Translations under genes and position numbers: made by a program
Origin: Actinobacillus sp.
Lineage (GTDB): Bacteria; Pseudomonadota; Gammaproteobacteria; Enterobacterales; Pasteurellaceae
Assembly (NCBI GenBank): GCA_020026075.1
Contig: JAHHQZ010000005.1
Span: 4,901-68,900, forward strand
Length of the DNA: 64,000 bases
Reading direction: 5' to 3'
In this document: positions 17,958 through 27,919 of the stretch, one piece after another
Numbering within the stretch: the first letter of the stretch is position 1
How the letters are laid out: every line of letters starts with the position of its first letter
The notes under the pieces: model-generated
The model's database searches: none
The model's input: only the letters and a program-made list of their open reading frames with translations
Told to the model about the DNA's origin: nothing

Positions 17958-18539
17958 TTAGTAGTAAGAATGTTCGCCTGCTTTATGCTCGGTTGCGTCT
18001 TTGGTGCCTTTGAGTTCGTCAGGGAATTGGCGTAACAGCTCTTTTTCTACGCCGTCTTTCATTGTAACGTCCGCCATTGAGCAACCGTTGCAGCCACCGC
18101 CGAATTGTAAAATCGCAATGCCATCATCAATATCAATGAGCGTAATTCGTCCGCCGTGACTGGCTAACTGCGGATTGATCACGGTTTGAATGACGTAATC
18201 CACACGTTCGATCAATGGTGCATCGTCTGCCACTTTTTTCATTTTCGCATTCGGTGCTTTTAATGTGAGTTGCGAACCGAGTTCTTCTTCCGCAAAATCA
18301 ATTTCCGCATCTTCTAAAAAAGGGAAACTAATATCGTCAATCATCGCAGAAAAACCATCAAAAGTAATTTCGGTATCCGAATCTTCCACTGCATTTGGCG
18401 GACAGTAAGAAACCCCACACTCCGCACTTGGCGTACCTGGATTGACCACAAAAATACGAATATTCGTACCATCTTCTTGATGAGCCAGTAGTTTTTTGAA
18501 ATGTGCCTGTGCTGCTGGGGTAATTGAAATATGTTGCAT
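17958..18539 (-). CDS. nfuA: Fe/S biogenesis protein NfuA
   Basis: Scaffold or carrier that holds a 4Fe-4S cluster and repairs or matures Fe/S proteins. The 193-residue protein has an N-terminal degenerate A-type domain ([18 protein letters not shown] to about 100) and a C-terminal Nfu domain with the cluster ligands [18 protein letters not shown] precedes the ATG. In H. influenzae the orthologue (orfG) directly follows comF; here an O-antigen-ligase-like gene lies between them. Confidence 0.96.
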   Translation of the reverse strand: MQHISITPAAQAHFKKLLAHQEDGTNIRIFVVNPGTPSAECGVSYCPPNAVEDSDTEITFDGFSAMIDDISFPFLEDAEIDFAEEELGSQLTLKAPNAKMKKVADDAPLIERVDYVIQTVINPQLASHGGRITLIDIDDGIAILQFGGGCNGCSMADVTMKDGVEKELLRQFPDELKGTKDATEHKAGEHSYY

Positions 18540-18613
18540 AAAAGTTCCTTATCATTATGGTGTTTCACTAACACAAAGTGCGTAAATTCTAACAACGCAA
18601 GCAAAAAATGCAA

Positions 18614-18652
18614 TAAAAAGGCTTAGGTTGTCAAATGTTTCGCCTAAGCCTG
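18614..18652 (-). terminator. Terminator of the O-antigen-ligase-like gene
   Basis: Stem GGCTTAGG/CCTAAGCC with a T-run on the minus-strand 3' side, 12 bases after the stop. Confidence 0.8.
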
Positions 18653-18663
18653 AATATGTAAAT

Positions 18664-19917
18664 TTATTGATCTTTTATATTTAGTGATTTTAATGTCATT
18701 TTTTGTAAACCAAGTAATAATATAACAGTAGTGAAATAATACATATTACCAATACGATGATACATTAATACATCAGTTAAACTAAATCCAATCACTGCTA
18801 CAATAAAGGTTATTCCCATCATGCCAAATAATTTTGAAATACTATTAGTAGTTTCTTTTAATCGTTTTCTATAAATAATGATAGGCACAATAAAAACACT
18901 TAATAACGAAAGAAGGCCAGGGATACCATATACTGAACCTTCTTGTAAAAACATATTATGTTCGTGAGCAAACGTTGAAGCATATTCTGTAATATAACCT
19001 TGGTTAGCGTGTTGTTTTCTCATATCGTGTACACCACGAACACCCCAACCTAATAAAGGTTTTTCTTTCATACCTAAAATAGCACTTTTATAGAATTGTA
19101 AACGTAAACCTATACTTGTCTCACATTGATTTTTTTCAATACAAGTTATAATTTCATTATTTACAAGATTCCAACGGCTTTCAGCAACTTTATATGCTGA
19201 TATACCAAGAATTAAACCGGCAAAAAATAAAAAGATAATACTTTTTTTGGTGAGTAAGTCACGATTCAAAATAACTAAAACAATGGCTCCTAATGCAAAT
19301 CCAACCAGTGCACCACGGTTCATACACAATAGGCTAGCTGTAAAAGCAAACAAAAAGGCAAAGCTAGAAATAATAAGGTGGGGGATATTTTTCGTACGGT
19401 AATCATAAGCAGTAACACATAGTATCAACATTGCAATACCCATTGCTACATTACCCGCGATAATACGATTATATTTCATAAAAGGATCTGTCCAGCTTAG
19501 ATAAAATTTTTCTACAACAGCACCGATACCAATAATAAGTCCCGCTAACAGTAAGATATTAATAAATAAATTTGTATTTATTTTAACACGAGTAAATATA
19601 GCTAAGATGGGTAATAATAAAAAAGCACGGCTTGGTCTATCTAAATAGCTAATCTTTCCATGATAAACAAGAATAGATATAAGCGGCATTACTAAGTAGG
19701 ATAAAAAAGATAAAATAAGAATTTTAGTGCATAAATCTAATTTCATCTTTTTTTCTTTAATATTAAAGCCTAAATAAATTAGACCAAATAAGTTCAATAA
19801 CCAAGGAATTAACTGATAACTTAATTTATAGAATAATGGAAATATAAAAAAAGATCCCATTAAAATAGAGAGAAAGAATCCTATTTTAGATTCAATGATC
19901 GGCTTTGAAGTTGTCAT
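18664..19917 (-). CDS. O-antigen ligase / Wzy-family membrane protein
   Basis: A 417-residue integral membrane protein with about 10-12 hydrophobic segments. It has the Wzy_C/WaaL pattern: NRGALVGFALGA, a large periplasmic loop with KEKPLLGWGVRG, and FAHEHNMFLQEGSVYGIPG containing the conserved H-x-x-N type motif. Such proteins transfer or polymerise surface glycan on lipid A-core or a lipid carrier in the periplasm. The gene is more AT-rich than comF and nfuA on either side, suggesting acquisition. A heptanucleotide repeat lies 24-77 bases upstream of the ATG (see separate entry). Whether it is the lipooligosaccharide ligase itself or a related polymerase cannot be told. Confidence 0.8.
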   Translation of the reverse strand: MTTSKPIIESKIGFFLSILMGSFFIFPLFYKLSYQLIPWLLNLFGLIYLGFNIKEKKMKLDLCTKILILSFLSYLVMPLISILVYHGKISYLDRPSRAFLLLPILAIFTRVKINTNLFINILLLAGLIIGIGAVVEKFYLSWTDPFMKYNRIIAGNVAMGIAMLILCVTAYDYRTKNIPHLIISSFAFLFAFTASLLCMNRGALVGFALGAIVLVILNRDLLTKKSIIFLFFAGLILGISAYKVAESRWNLVNNEIITCIEKNQCETSIGLRLQFYKSAILGMKEKPLLGWGVRGVHDMRKQHANQGYITEYASTFAHEHNMFLQEGSVYGIPGLLSLLSVFIVPIIIYRKRLKETTNSISKLFGMMGITFIVAVIGFSLTDVLMYHRIGNMYYFTTVILLLGLQKMTLKSLNIKDQ

Positions 19918-19940
19918 TAAAATAGTCCATCAAATCAATA

Positions 19941-19997
19941 TGAAGAATGAAGAATGAAGAATGAAGAATGAAGAATGAAGAATGAAGAATGAAGAAT
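19941..19997. repeat. Heptanucleotide tandem repeat upstream of the O-antigen-ligase-like gene
   Basis: Unit AATGAAG (CTTCATT on the coding strand): seven complete copies at 19946-19994 plus partial copies at each end. It lies in the 5' region of the minus-strand gene, where copy-number change could alter promoter spacing or the leader. Confidence 0.9.
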
Positions 19998-20036
19998 TAT
20001 ACAAACCTCGATAAAAAAAATCAATTATAAAAAAGT

Positions 20037-20750
20037 TTACGCACGTGCCAGCGCCCATACTTGAATATGTGTTATGCCGTGTTGGTGTAAGAGTTTGCAA
20101 ATTTCCGCCATTGTAGCACCTGTGGTGATAACGTCATCGATGATGGCGACATTTAGGTTAGGTCGGAATATTTTGTGGAAATTTGTTGAGTTTAATGTAA
20201 ATGCTTGGCGCAGGTTTTTTCGTCGTTGATGGGCAGAAAGTCCACGCTGGGCAGGGCGGTGCTGGTGGCGTATGATGAGATTTTGTGCGTGGGGAATATT
20301 AAGCCAATGGCTTAAATATCGCCCTAAATTGGCACTTTGATTATAACCACGTTGCCATTGGCGGTGATGATGTAACGGCACGGAAATGAGTAAATCAGGC
20401 AGGGGAATATAGCGATGACGGCGCTCATTTTGAACGGCTAACAGCAAAATGCGCGCCAGCGTGCGATCCAAAAAATACTGTTTTTGGAATTTAAAACGAT
20501 GTATGAGTGTGGATAAAGGCGGTGCGTAATCGCTCGCTACAATCATTCGTTGCCAGTGCCTTGCCAACGGCGGGCATTTGCCACAAAAATGATTGTGCCG
20601 TATAACCTTTTGCATTTGCGGATCTATTTTTATGCCACAACGTGGGCAACGTGGCGGCATTTTAAGCATTTTCAGACAAACGCTACACAACCCGTGATGC
20701 CAAACATACAACGAACGCCCACAATGCCAGCAACAAGCAGAAAGTTTCAT
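20037..20750 (-). CDS. comF: Competence protein ComF (phosphoribosyltransferase-like)
   Basis: Needed for natural transformation, probably in handling imported single-stranded DNA in the cytoplasm. The 237-residue protein has N-terminal zinc-finger cysteines (CCWHCG, CPRCG, CGKCP) and the PRPP-binding loop VAIIDDVITTGATM near the C-terminus. I use ATG 20750, preceded by GAGG; the longer frame runs through an element arm. A CRP-S competence site lies 79-100 bases upstream. The residues before the PRPP loop (KIFRPNLN) are encoded by an element arm. Other com operon genes are not next to it. Confidence 0.93.
   Translation of the reverse strand: MKLSACCWHCGRSLYVWHHGLCSVCLKMLKMPPRCPRCGIKIDPQMQKVIRHNHFCGKCPPLARHWQRMIVASDYAPPLSTLIHRFKFQKQYFLDRTLARILLLAVQNERRHRYIPLPDLLISVPLHHHRQWQRGYNQSANLGRYLSHWLNIPHAQNLIIRHQHRPAQRGLSAHQRRKNLRQAFTLNSTNFHKIFRPNLNVAIIDDVITTGATMAEICKLLHQHGITHIQVWALARA
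20154..20184 (+). repeat. GGAAT-core element, single arm inside comF
   Basis: GTTAGGTCGGAATATTTT then a spacer and GGAAATTTG; antisense to comF. Confidence 0.7.
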
Positions 20751-20775
20751 CGCTACCTCTTTGTCATTTTTTCTA

Positions 20776-20793
20776 CCAAAATTCCAGCCTAGC
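20776..20793 (-). repeat. GGAAT-core element, single arm upstream of comF
   Basis: CCAAAATTCCAGCCTAGC between the CRP-S site and the comF start codon. The distal AT tract is weak. Confidence 0.65.
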
Positions 20794-20828
20794 ATTTTCA
20801 TAAAAAATACCCGAACACAAACTCCCCA

Positions 20829-20850
20829 TTTTGCGAGAAGGATCGCAAAA
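20829..20850. promoter_or_regulatory. CRP-S (Sxy-dependent) competence regulatory element upstream of comF
   Basis: TTTTGCGA-N6-TCGCAAAA, a perfect palindrome with spacer GAAGGA, matching the competence regulatory element core TGCGA-N6-TCGCA of Pasteurellaceae. Its centre is about 90 bases upstream of the comF ATG, with an AT-rich promoter region between. Confidence 0.88.
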
Positions 20851-20930
20851 TGAGGTAAGAGATGAGTTAAGGATAGAACAGAACAGTTAGCCTTTGGGGG
20901 CGTGTTGTCGTTAAGTTTTCAACCCTTTAC

Positions 20931-21590
20931 TTAAAACGGCACCGCCGCTTTGAAAAATAGTGGTTCGCCAGTTTTGGGGTGGGTTAGGGTTAGGGTTTCT
21001 GCGTGGAGGCAGAGGCGTGGGCTTAGGCGTTTTGCCATTGGGTGAGCGTAGAATTTGTCGCCTAAAATGGGGTGACCTAAGGCGAGCATATGCAGGCGTA
21101 GTTGGTGCGAGCGGCCTGTAATGGGGCTTAGTTGCACTCTTGTGGTGTTGTTGGCAAGGCGTTCGAGTACTTGATATTGAGTGCGTGCGGCTTTGCCGTT
21201 TTGAAAGCAAATGCGTTGGCGTGGGCGATTTTCCCAGTCGCAAATTAAGGGCAAATTCACTTCGCCCTGATCCTGTTGCAAATGCCCCCACACGAGGGCT
21301 TGATAGGTTTTTTTCGGTTCACGTTCACGGAATTGGCGTTTCAATTCACGGTCGGCGAGTTTGCTCATTGCAAAGGCGATTAAGCCACTTGTGGCCATAT
21401 CTAGGCGGTGTGCTGGTTCGCAGTAGCCATATTTTTCTTTAATACGGCTCATTGCGCTGTCGTAAAACTGTGGCTGGCTGCCAGGTACGGACAGTAAGCC
21501 ACTGGGCTTATTCACCACGAGCAAATGATCATCGTGATAGATCACGTCTAGGTAGGGTTCTTGGGGCGGATCGTAATGTAGTAATGCCAT
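20931..21590 (-). CDS. rluA: Dual-specificity RNA pseudouridine synthase RluA
   Basis: Makes pseudouridine 746 in 23S rRNA and 32 in several tRNAs. The 219-residue protein has the catalytic motif HRLDMATSGL (Asp nucleophile), DHLLVVNKPSGLLSVPG near the N-terminus, and GRSHQLRLHMLALGHPILGD. The ATG is eight bases after the rapA stop, so they share an operon, as in E. coli and Haemophilus. Confidence 0.95.
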   Translation of the reverse strand: MALLHYDPPQEPYLDVIYHDDHLLVVNKPSGLLSVPGSQPQFYDSAMSRIKEKYGYCEPAHRLDMATSGLIAFAMSKLADRELKRQFREREPKKTYQALVWGHLQQDQGEVNLPLICDWENRPRQRICFQNGKAARTQYQVLERLANNTTRVQLSPITGRSHQLRLHMLALGHPILGDKFYAHPMAKRLSPRLCLHAETLTLTHPKTGEPLFFKAAVPF

Positions 21591-21598
21591 AAAAATCC

Positions 21599-24526
21599 TT
21601 ACGCTTGGTTACTCACCACAAGGCGAACGCTATCTAAACGCCAGCTCGCTAAATCAAGCTGCTGCAAAATGGCATCACGCTGGGATTCTAAGGCGTGAAT
21701 TTCGCTATCACGGATATTGTCGTTCACTTCTTGTAGGCTTTTCAGGCGGCTAATTTCACTGTCAAGGGTAGTGTGCGCCACTTGTTTGGCGTTTTGGATA
21801 ATCGCTTGAGCTGGTTCACTAATTTTGCTCTCCCCTTGTGCAAGCATTTTTTCAATTTGCGGACGCATAAGTTTTACAACGCTGTTGGCAGTGGCTTTTT
21901 TCATTCGGCGTAACTGCTTTTGTAGCACGTCAAATGGCACTTGCTTACTGAGTTCGTTGCCACGCATATCAATGAGCAAACGCACAGGCGTTGGCGGTAG
22001 GAAGCGAGTGATTTGCAAGCCTGTTGGTGCTTGTGCCTCCACGATGTAAATCAATTCTAAAAGCAAGGTGCCAGCAGGTAAATTTGGGTTTACGAGCAGG
22101 GAAACGGCAGTTTTGCCCACGTCTGAATTGGTGATCAAATCAATACCGTGGCGGATCATCGGATGATCCCAGCTTAAAAATTCTACATCTTCACGCACAA
22201 GGGCAAGATCACGCTCGAAAGTTACGCTTACGCCTTCATCTTTCAAATAAGGGAAATCTGGCACTAGCATTGTAGAACTCGGCTTGATCACTAGGGTTTT
22301 CTCGCCGATGTCTTCTTGGTCAACGCCGATGATGTCGAAAAGGCGCAAGGCAAAATTCACCAGTGTGGTGTCGTCATCTTGCTCGCCGATGGTGTCAGCG
22401 AGCTGTTGTGCTGCCTCGCCGCCACGAGAATGCAATTCCAGCAGGCGATCACGCCCTGTTTCTAACGCTTTGGCTAAACGTTCACGCTCCATTTGGGTTT
22501 CGGTAATGAGATCCAAAAGGGCAGTGCTATCACGCTGTTCTAAAATGTTTTCCAAACGCTCGCCAAAAGTTTCGTACACAGCATTACCCATTGGACAGGT
22601 TTCTTCAAAGGCATTTAAGCCTTCGTGGAACCATTTTAAACGCAAGGCTGGCGGCGTATCAGCAAAGCAAGGGGCGTAAATATTCACATCACGCTGTTGC
22701 CCGATACGGTCAAGGCGACCGATACATTGTTCAAGCAAATCAGGGTTTTGTGGCAAATCAAATAGCACAAGATGACTAGCGAATTGGAAATTACGCCCTT
22801 CCGATCCCACGCTCGAACTTAACAGCACACGTGCACCTGTTTCATCGGCAAAGTAAGCCGCCGCACGATCACGTTCCACGATGGACATTTTTTCGTGGAA
22901 TAATGCGGCCTGAATGCCTGCTTTCTCACGCAAGGCTTGTTCAAGCTGGCTGGCGGTTTGGCTGGCACGGCACAGCACGAGAACTTTTTCTTGCGGATTA
23001 TCTTTTAAGAAATTGATGAGCCACTCCACACGAGGGTCAAATTCCCACCAACGTGCGTCAGGGTTCATTTTTAAGAACATTTGCTCAGGGGCGTTTAAGT
23101 TGATGTTGCGTGTTTCGCCGAGCATTGTCATTACTTTCACCGTGTTGGCGTATTGGCTTGGCATTGGCAACAGCACTTCGTGGAAAATACGGCGAGGGAA
23201 ACCTTGCACCCCTTGACGTGTGTTGCGGAACAGCAAACGGCTGGTGCCGTGACGGTCGATGAGCTGTTGAATGAGCGTTTGGCGAATGGCTGCTTTTTCT
23301 TCGTCAGAAATTCCAGCATCGTTTAATTGTTCAAATTGGCTGGCGAGTAGGGCTTTCTCTTCGGCGCTGGCTCGGCGTGGCAGTAAGCGTTTAGCGATTT
23401 GGCTTTCTGCTTTTTTGGTGAGTTTTTTATCCGCAAACAATGGCGCTAAATCTTGGGCGACTTTTTGATAAGTGGCTTGCTCGGCGACAAAGGCATCGTA
23501 GTCGTAAAAACGTTCAGGATCGAGCAAATGCAAGCGTGCGAAATGGCTTTCTTGCCCCAGCTGTTCAGGGGTTGCGGTTAATAAAAGCACCGCTGGAATA
23601 TTTTCAGAAAATTTGGCAACAAGGCTGTATTCGGCGCTTGGGTTGTCTTTTTGCCATTGTAAATGGTGTGCCTCGTCCACAATCAGCATATCAAATTGTG
23701 CACTTAACGCCTGCTCGGCACGGTTTAGGTGCGACACCAGCCAATCAAGGGAACATAAAATTAAGTTTTCGCTGTCAAAGGGATTTTCGTGTTCGTCATA
23801 TTCTTCTTTTGCGTCAAAATCACAGCAACGTTCTTCGTCAAACAAAGAAAATTTCAAATTAAAACGGCGTAGCATTTCCACAAGCCATTGATGTTGCAAG
23901 GTTTCAGGCACGAGAATAAGCACACGGCGCACTTTTTCAGAGAGCAACTGCTGCTGCAAAATCATTCCTGCCTCGATGGTTTTCCCAAGCCCCACTTCAT
24001 CTGCGAGCAAAACTCGAGGATTGACACGTTGCCCTACTTCACGTGCAATGTGCAGCTGGTGCGGAATCAGCCCCACACGGCTGCCACGCAAGCCACGCAG
24101 TGGTGATTGGAACTGTGCTTGCTGGTGAAGAAAGCTGTTGTAACGCAATAAAAATTGATCCGTTAAATCAATTTGACCATTAAACAAGCGGTCTTGTGCT
24201 TTACTAAACGTAATATGGTGAGCGATTTCAGGTTCTTGAATTACTGCCTCTTCGCCATTGTCTAAGCGTTTGACCAAATAAATATTTAAGCCGTTGCGCT
24301 CCATAACGTCTAGCACTTGTGCTTTCCAGCCATCGTGATGGGTAATTTCATCACCTTGCTTGAAAATAACACGGTTTAACGGCGCGTTTTCTAGGGCATA
24401 AATGCGGGTTTCTTCGGCGGCAGGGAAAGTAATGGTAACGGTGCGGTTATTAAGCCCTGTGATCATTCCTAACCCTAAGTTGTTTTCGGTTTCGCTAAGC
24501 CAGCGTTGGCCAATGGCAAATGACAT
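21599..24526 (-). CDS. rapA: RNA polymerase-associated ATPase RapA
   Basis: SWI2/SNF2-family ATPase that binds RNA polymerase and helps recycle it after termination. The 975 residues match the family. N-terminal Tudor-like domains span about 1-110; helicase motif I is ADEVGLGKT (about 175-183), motif [10 protein letters not shown], and the C-terminal helicase region has [20 protein letters not shown] and [11 protein letters not shown]. The C-terminal coiled region is intact. A 22-bp tandem duplication lies 40-83 bases upstream of the start. Confidence 0.96.
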   Translation of the reverse strand: MSFAIGQRWLSETENNLGLGMITGLNNRTVTITFPAAEETRIYALENAPLNRVIFKQGDEITHHDGWKAQVLDVMERNGLNIYLVKRLDNGEEAVIQEPEIAHHITFSKAQDRLFNGQIDLTDQFLLRYNSFLHQQAQFQSPLRGLRGSRVGLIPHQLHIAREVGQRVNPRVLLADEVGLGKTIEAGMILQQQLLSEKVRRVLILVPETLQHQWLVEMLRRFNLKFSLFDEERCCDFDAKEEYDEHENPFDSENLILCSLDWLVSHLNRAEQALSAQFDMLIVDEAHHLQWQKDNPSAEYSLVAKFSENIPAVLLLTATPEQLGQESHFARLHLLDPERFYDYDAFVAEQATYQKVAQDLAPLFADKKLTKKAESQIAKRLLPRRASAEEKALLASQFEQLNDAGISDEEKAAIRQTLIQQLIDRHGTSRLLFRNTRQGVQGFPRRIFHEVLLPMPSQYANTVKVMTMLGETRNINLNAPEQMFLKMNPDARWWEFDPRVEWLINFLKDNPQEKVLVLCRASQTASQLEQALREKAGIQAALFHEKMSIVERDRAAAYFADETGARVLLSSSVGSEGRNFQFASHLVLFDLPQNPDLLEQCIGRLDRIGQQRDVNIYAPCFADTPPALRLKWFHEGLNAFEETCPMGNAVYETFGERLENILEQRDSTALLDLITETQMERERLAKALETGRDRLLELHSRGGEAAQQLADTIGEQDDDTTLVNFALRLFDIIGVDQEDIGEKTLVIKPSSTMLVPDFPYLKDEGVSVTFERDLALVREDVEFLSWDHPMIRHGIDLITNSDVGKTAVSLLVNPNLPAGTLLLELIYIVEAQAPTGLQITRFLPPTPVRLLIDMRGNELSKQVPFDVLQKQLRRMKKATANSVVKLMRPQIEKMLAQGESKISEPAQAIIQNAKQVAHTTLDSEISRLKSLQEVNDNIRDSEIHALESQRDAILQQLDLASWRLDSVRLVVSNQA

Positions 24527-24565
24527 ACGTTTTATCTATCCTATTTTTTGCAAAATTTGACTATT

Positions 24566-24609
24566 CTAGTGGGAACACGTCAAAAATCTAGTGGAACACG
24601 TCAAAAAAT
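24566..24609. repeat. 22-bp two-copy tandem repeat upstream of rapA
   Basis: Two adjacent 22-base units, each CTAGTGG then GAACACGTCAAAAAT (second unit minus one G, plus one A). Function unknown; it could overlap the rapA promoter. Confidence 0.7.
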
Positions 24610-24641
24610 AAATGTTTTCAATGAAAAGTTGGCGTACAAAA

Positions 24642-24686
24642 CGCTAGGCCGGAATTTTTGCAAAAATTTTGACGAAATTCCGACCA
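24642..24686. repeat. GGAAT-core element, inverted pair between rapA and the acyl-CoA ligase gene
   Basis: Left arm CGCTAGGCCGGAATTTTT, centre CAAAAATTTTG, right arm GAAATTCCGACC, whose outer end (AAAAA) is degenerate. It lies between divergent genes, so here it is not a terminator for either. Confidence 0.85.
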
Positions 24687-24784
24687 AAAACTTGCGTGGA
24701 AAATACGGTAGGTTATAGCTTTTTTAAATGTAATTGATTATATTAGCGAACAGTTGTTCGCTGAAAAAAGAGGCTAAACTTTTT

Positions 24785-26590
24785 ATGTCACAAGACTTAA
24801 CTTACCACATCGTGGAACATCTGCGCCACCAAGCACAGAAAATGGCGGAGCGCCCAATGTTACGCTACCAAAAGGACGCTAAATGGCAGGATATTTCGTG
24901 GTCAAAATTCATTCAGATTGTTGATGATTTATCACGTGCATTGCTGGCTAATGGTGTAGCAGTGCAGGATAAAATCGGCATTTTTGCTAATAATATGCCA
25001 CGCTGGACGATGGTAGATATTGCAACGTTACAAATTCGTGCGGTAACCGTGCCAATTTTTGGCACCAATACTGCAGAGCAGGCGGCTTACATTATTAACG
25101 ATTCCGATATGAAAATTTTATTTGTCGGCAATCAATGGCAGTACGATGAAGCATTAACGGCGGCAAAAACTTGCCCTGATTTGCAAAAAATTGTCGTAAT
25201 GAAAGCGGATGTGGATTTGCGTAATGCCTCGCTTGGCGTGCATTGGCAGGATTTCATTGGCGAAGGCTATCCTGAACAGCAAGCGGCATTTGAACAGCGT
25301 TTAAACGGCAAAAATCTCGATGATTTATTCACACTCATTTACACATCAGGTACCACAGGCAACCCAAAAGGCGTAATGCTTTCGCACGGCAATCTTGCAC
25401 ACCAAATGCACGCACACGAGCTTGCCTTACCGCCGTTGAACGAAGATGATGTTTCCTTGTCATTTTTACCACTTTCTCACGTTTATGAGCGTGGTTGGGT
25501 GGCGTATATGATCCATTGTGGCGTGGTCAACACTTATTTAGAAGACCCACACGAAGTGCAAAAAGCCTTACAGGACGTACGTCCAACCTTAATGTGCGCT
25601 GTGCCACGCTTTTATGAAAAAGTGTACAGTGCCGTAATGGGCAAAGTGCATAACGCACCGTTGCACCGTCGTGGTATTTTCCACTGGGCGTTGTGGGTGG
25701 GCTATCGCTACCATTTACGCCGTGATCAAGGGCAAAAAATTTCATTTTTACTCGCCAAACAATATGCTTTAGCAGATAAATTAGTGCTTAGCAAACTGCG
25801 TGGCATTATGGGGGGGCGGGTGAGAATCCTACCGTGTGGCGGTGCTAAATTAGACGCAGACGTGGCGAAATTTTTCTTCACCATTGGGTTAAATATCAAA
25901 CCAGGTTACGGCTTAACCGAAGCTACCGCCACCGTATCCTGTGGGCGAGAAGGTAACTTCCAGCCAGAATCCATCGGCGAACCAATGCCAAACTGCGAGG
26001 TGAAAATCGGTGAAAACAATGAAATTTTAGTCAAAGGTGGATTGGTTATGCAGGGTTATTATAAAAATCCGCAAGCCACGCAAGAAAGTTTCACCGAAGA
26101 TGGCTACCTTAAAACGGGTGATGCCGGCTATTTAGACGCAAATGGCAACCTGTTCATTACCGATCGCATCAAAGAGTTGATGAAAACCTCCACAGGTAAA
26201 TACATTGCTCCACAAGTGCTAGAAGGGCGCATTGGTAAGGATAAATTTGTGGATCAAATCGCCGTGATTGCCGATGCGAAAAAGTACGTTTCCGCCCTCA
26301 TCGTGCCGTGCTTTGATTCCTTAGAAGAATATGCTAAACAGTTGAATATTCAGTATAAAAACCGCATGGAACTGGTCAAACACGCTGAAATTATTCAGCT
26401 ATTTGAAAAGCGTTTGCAAAAGTTACAAAAAGAACTGCCGAGCTTTGAGCAAGTGAAAAAATTCACCTTACTGCCAGAGGCATTCACAATGAAAATGAAT
26501 GAAATCACGCCGACGTTAAAACTCAAACGAAAAGTGATTTTGGAACGCTACAAAAAACAAATCGACCGAATGTACCGCTCCCATAAATAA
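24785..26590 (+). CDS. AMP-dependent acyl-CoA synthetase (HI0002-like long-chain fatty acid ligase)
   Basis: Activates a fatty acid to acyl-CoA through an acyl-adenylate. The 601-residue protein has the P-loop-like [24 protein letters not shown], the hinge region [29 protein letters not shown], and a C-terminus closely resembling H. influenzae HI0002 as I recall it. I chose the ATG at 24785 ([12 protein letters not shown]) because the preceding 17 codons have no Shine-Dalgarno sequence. Often annotated fadD, but family members of this clade differ from E. coli FadD, so I leave the symbol open. A strong terminator follows. Confidence 0.9.
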   Translation: MSQDLTYHIVEHLRHQAQKMAERPMLRYQKDAKWQDISWSKFIQIVDDLSRALLANGVAVQDKIGIFANNMPRWTMVDIATLQIRAVTVPIFGTNTAEQAAYIINDSDMKILFVGNQWQYDEALTAAKTCPDLQKIVVMKADVDLRNASLGVHWQDFIGEGYPEQQAAFEQRLNGKNLDDLFTLIYTSGTTGNPKGVMLSHGNLAHQMHAHELALPPLNEDDVSLSFLPLSHVYERGWVAYMIHCGVVNTYLEDPHEVQKALQDVRPTLMCAVPRFYEKVYSAVMGKVHNAPLHRRGIFHWALWVGYRYHLRRDQGQKISFLLAKQYALADKLVLSKLRGIMGGRVRILPCGGAKLDADVAKFFFTIGLNIKPGYGLTEATATVSCGREGNFQPESIGEPMPNCEVKIGENNEILVKGGLVMQGYYKNPQATQESFTEDGYLKTGDAGYLDANGNLFITDRIKELMKTSTGKYIAPQVLEGRIGKDKFVDQIAVIADAKKYVSALIVPCFDSLEEYAKQLNIQYKNRMELVKHAEIIQLFEKRLQKLQKELPSFEQVKKFTLLPEAFTMKMNEITPTLKLKRKVILERYKKQIDRMYRSHK

Positions 26591-26593
26591 CCC

Positions 26594-26630
26594 AAACGCC
26601 GAAATTTTCCACAAAATTTCGGCGTTTTTT
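26594..26630 (+). terminator. Terminator of the acyl-CoA ligase gene
   Basis: Stem AAACGCCGAAATTTT/AAAATTTCGGCGTTT with loop CCAC and a T-run. The sequence is a shortened look-alike of the GGAAT-core hairpins. Confidence 0.88.
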
Positions 26631-26640
26631 ATGCACAAAA

Positions 26641-26697
26641 CCCACGCTGGAATATTCACCAAAATTTTGGCAAAAATTCCGGCGTGGGATTTTTTGT
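26641..26697. repeat. GGAAT-core element, ACGC subtype pair acting as terminator
   Basis: CCCACGCTGGAATATT ... centre CAAAATTTTG ... AATTCCGGCGTGGG followed by ATTTTTTTG. The outer five bases (CCCAC/GTGGG) pair although they differ from the common TAGG ends, so hairpin pairing is preserved. Confidence 0.85.
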
Positions 26698-26766
26698 TTT
26701 AGCTATTGGATCGCAGGCGGTTTTGCTGGAAAATAATGCTATTTCATTTTGTAGAGGAACATTGTG

Positions 26767-27861
26767 ATGACGGAAATTACAGGGTTTATTCAAAACTTTT
26801 TTATGCTGGTGGCGGAGTCTGCTCCTTGGCTGTTGCTGGGATTTTTTATTTCAGGATTGATTACTTTCGTGCTACCGCCGAGCTTTTTACAAAAGCATTT
26901 GGGCGGAAGGAATGCACTTTCTGTGGTCAAAGGGGCGTTGATTGGTGCACCGATTCCGCTGTGTTCTTGTAGTGTCATTCCTGTGGCGCTGGGCGTGCGC
27001 CGTGCTGGCGCATCAAAAGGGGCGACCACTTCGTTTTTAATTGCTAGCCCTGAAACAGGCGTGGATTCCATTGCGGTAACTTACGCTTTGTTAGGGCCGT
27101 TTATGGCGGTGGTGCGCCCTGTGGCGGCGGTTACAACAGCGGTGGTAACGGGGCTGATGGTGATGTTTTTTGAGCGTAATGACGCAGAGGAAAGCATCGT
27201 ACACACTACGCCGTCAAAGGCGTGTTGTGGTTCGCAGCACGTGGTGGAAACGCCGAAAAGCACTTGTTGCCACGCCGAAAAAACGCCGCCAACATCTTTT
27301 ATGCAAAAACTTCGTCACTGGTTTCAGTTTAGCTTTATTGAAATGGTCAACGATACCGCAATGTGGTTACTGATTGGGCTAGTGATTTCAGCGGCGATGA
27401 TGACGTTTGTCCCTGAATCATTTTTGCAAAAGTGGGGCGCTAGTCCTTATGCCTACGTGATAATGGCGCTTATCGGCGTTCCGATGTACATTTGTGCCAC
27501 GTCCAGCACGCCATTGGCGGTAGGGCTATTGTTTGCTGGGGTGTCGCCGGGGGCGATTTTGGTTTTCTTGCTCGCAGGCCCTGCCACGAATGTCGCAACT
27601 TTAGCCATTGTAAAACAAGCGTTGGGGAAAAAAGTGTTGGCGATTTATTTAAGCTGTTTAGTGTCCGTGAGCTTTCTGTTCGGCTGGCTAACGGATTACT
27701 TAGCCAGCTTTTTTCACATTGGATTACGAGCCGCCATCGCCCAAGAATATAGCGAATCCATCACGCCGTTTTCCGCCATTTGTAGCGTGATTTTACTACT
27801 GCTAATGGCGTACGTGCTGTACGTGAAAAAATTCTTGGGCAAAGCAACGCACTATCACTAA
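26767..27861 (+). CDS. Permease of the ArsP/DUF318 (SO_0444) family
   Basis: A 364-residue inner-membrane permease with about eight membrane segments and two copies of the family's core. It has IPLCSCSVIPVALGVRRAGASKGATTSFLIASPETGVDS in the first half (cysteines in CSCS) and YICATSSTPLAVGLLFAGVSPGAILVFLLAGPATNVAT in the second. The cytoplasmic linker carries paired cysteines (ACCG, TCCH), suggesting metal or metalloid handling; relatives are proposed efflux pumps for arsenicals, copper or zinc. AGAGGA favours ATG 26767 over the GTG one codon before. No regulator is nearby, so the substrate is not defined. Confidence 0.82.
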   Translation: MTEITGFIQNFFMLVAESAPWLLLGFFISGLITFVLPPSFLQKHLGGRNALSVVKGALIGAPIPLCSCSVIPVALGVRRAGASKGATTSFLIASPETGVDSIAVTYALLGPFMAVVRPVAAVTTAVVTGLMVMFFERNDAEESIVHTTPSKACCGSQHVVETPKSTCCHAEKTPPTSFMQKLRHWFQFSFIEMVNDTAMWLLIGLVISAAMMTFVPESFLQKWGASPYAYVIMALIGVPMYICATSSTPLAVGLLFAGVSPGAILVFLLAGPATNVATLAIVKQALGKKVLAIYLSCLVSVSFLFGWLTDYLASFFHIGLRAAIAQEYSESITPFSAICSVILLLLMAYVLYVKKFLGKATHYH

Positions 27862-27875
27862 AGAAATCACCCATT

Positions 27876-27912
27876 AAAACAACCCCCAAAGTGATCTCTT
27901 TGGGGTTGTTTT
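27876..27912 (+). terminator. Terminator of the permease gene
   Basis: Stem AACAACCCC.AAAG/CTTTGGGGTTGTT, loop TGATCT, T-run after. Confidence 0.88.
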
Positions 27913-27919
27913 AGAAAAC

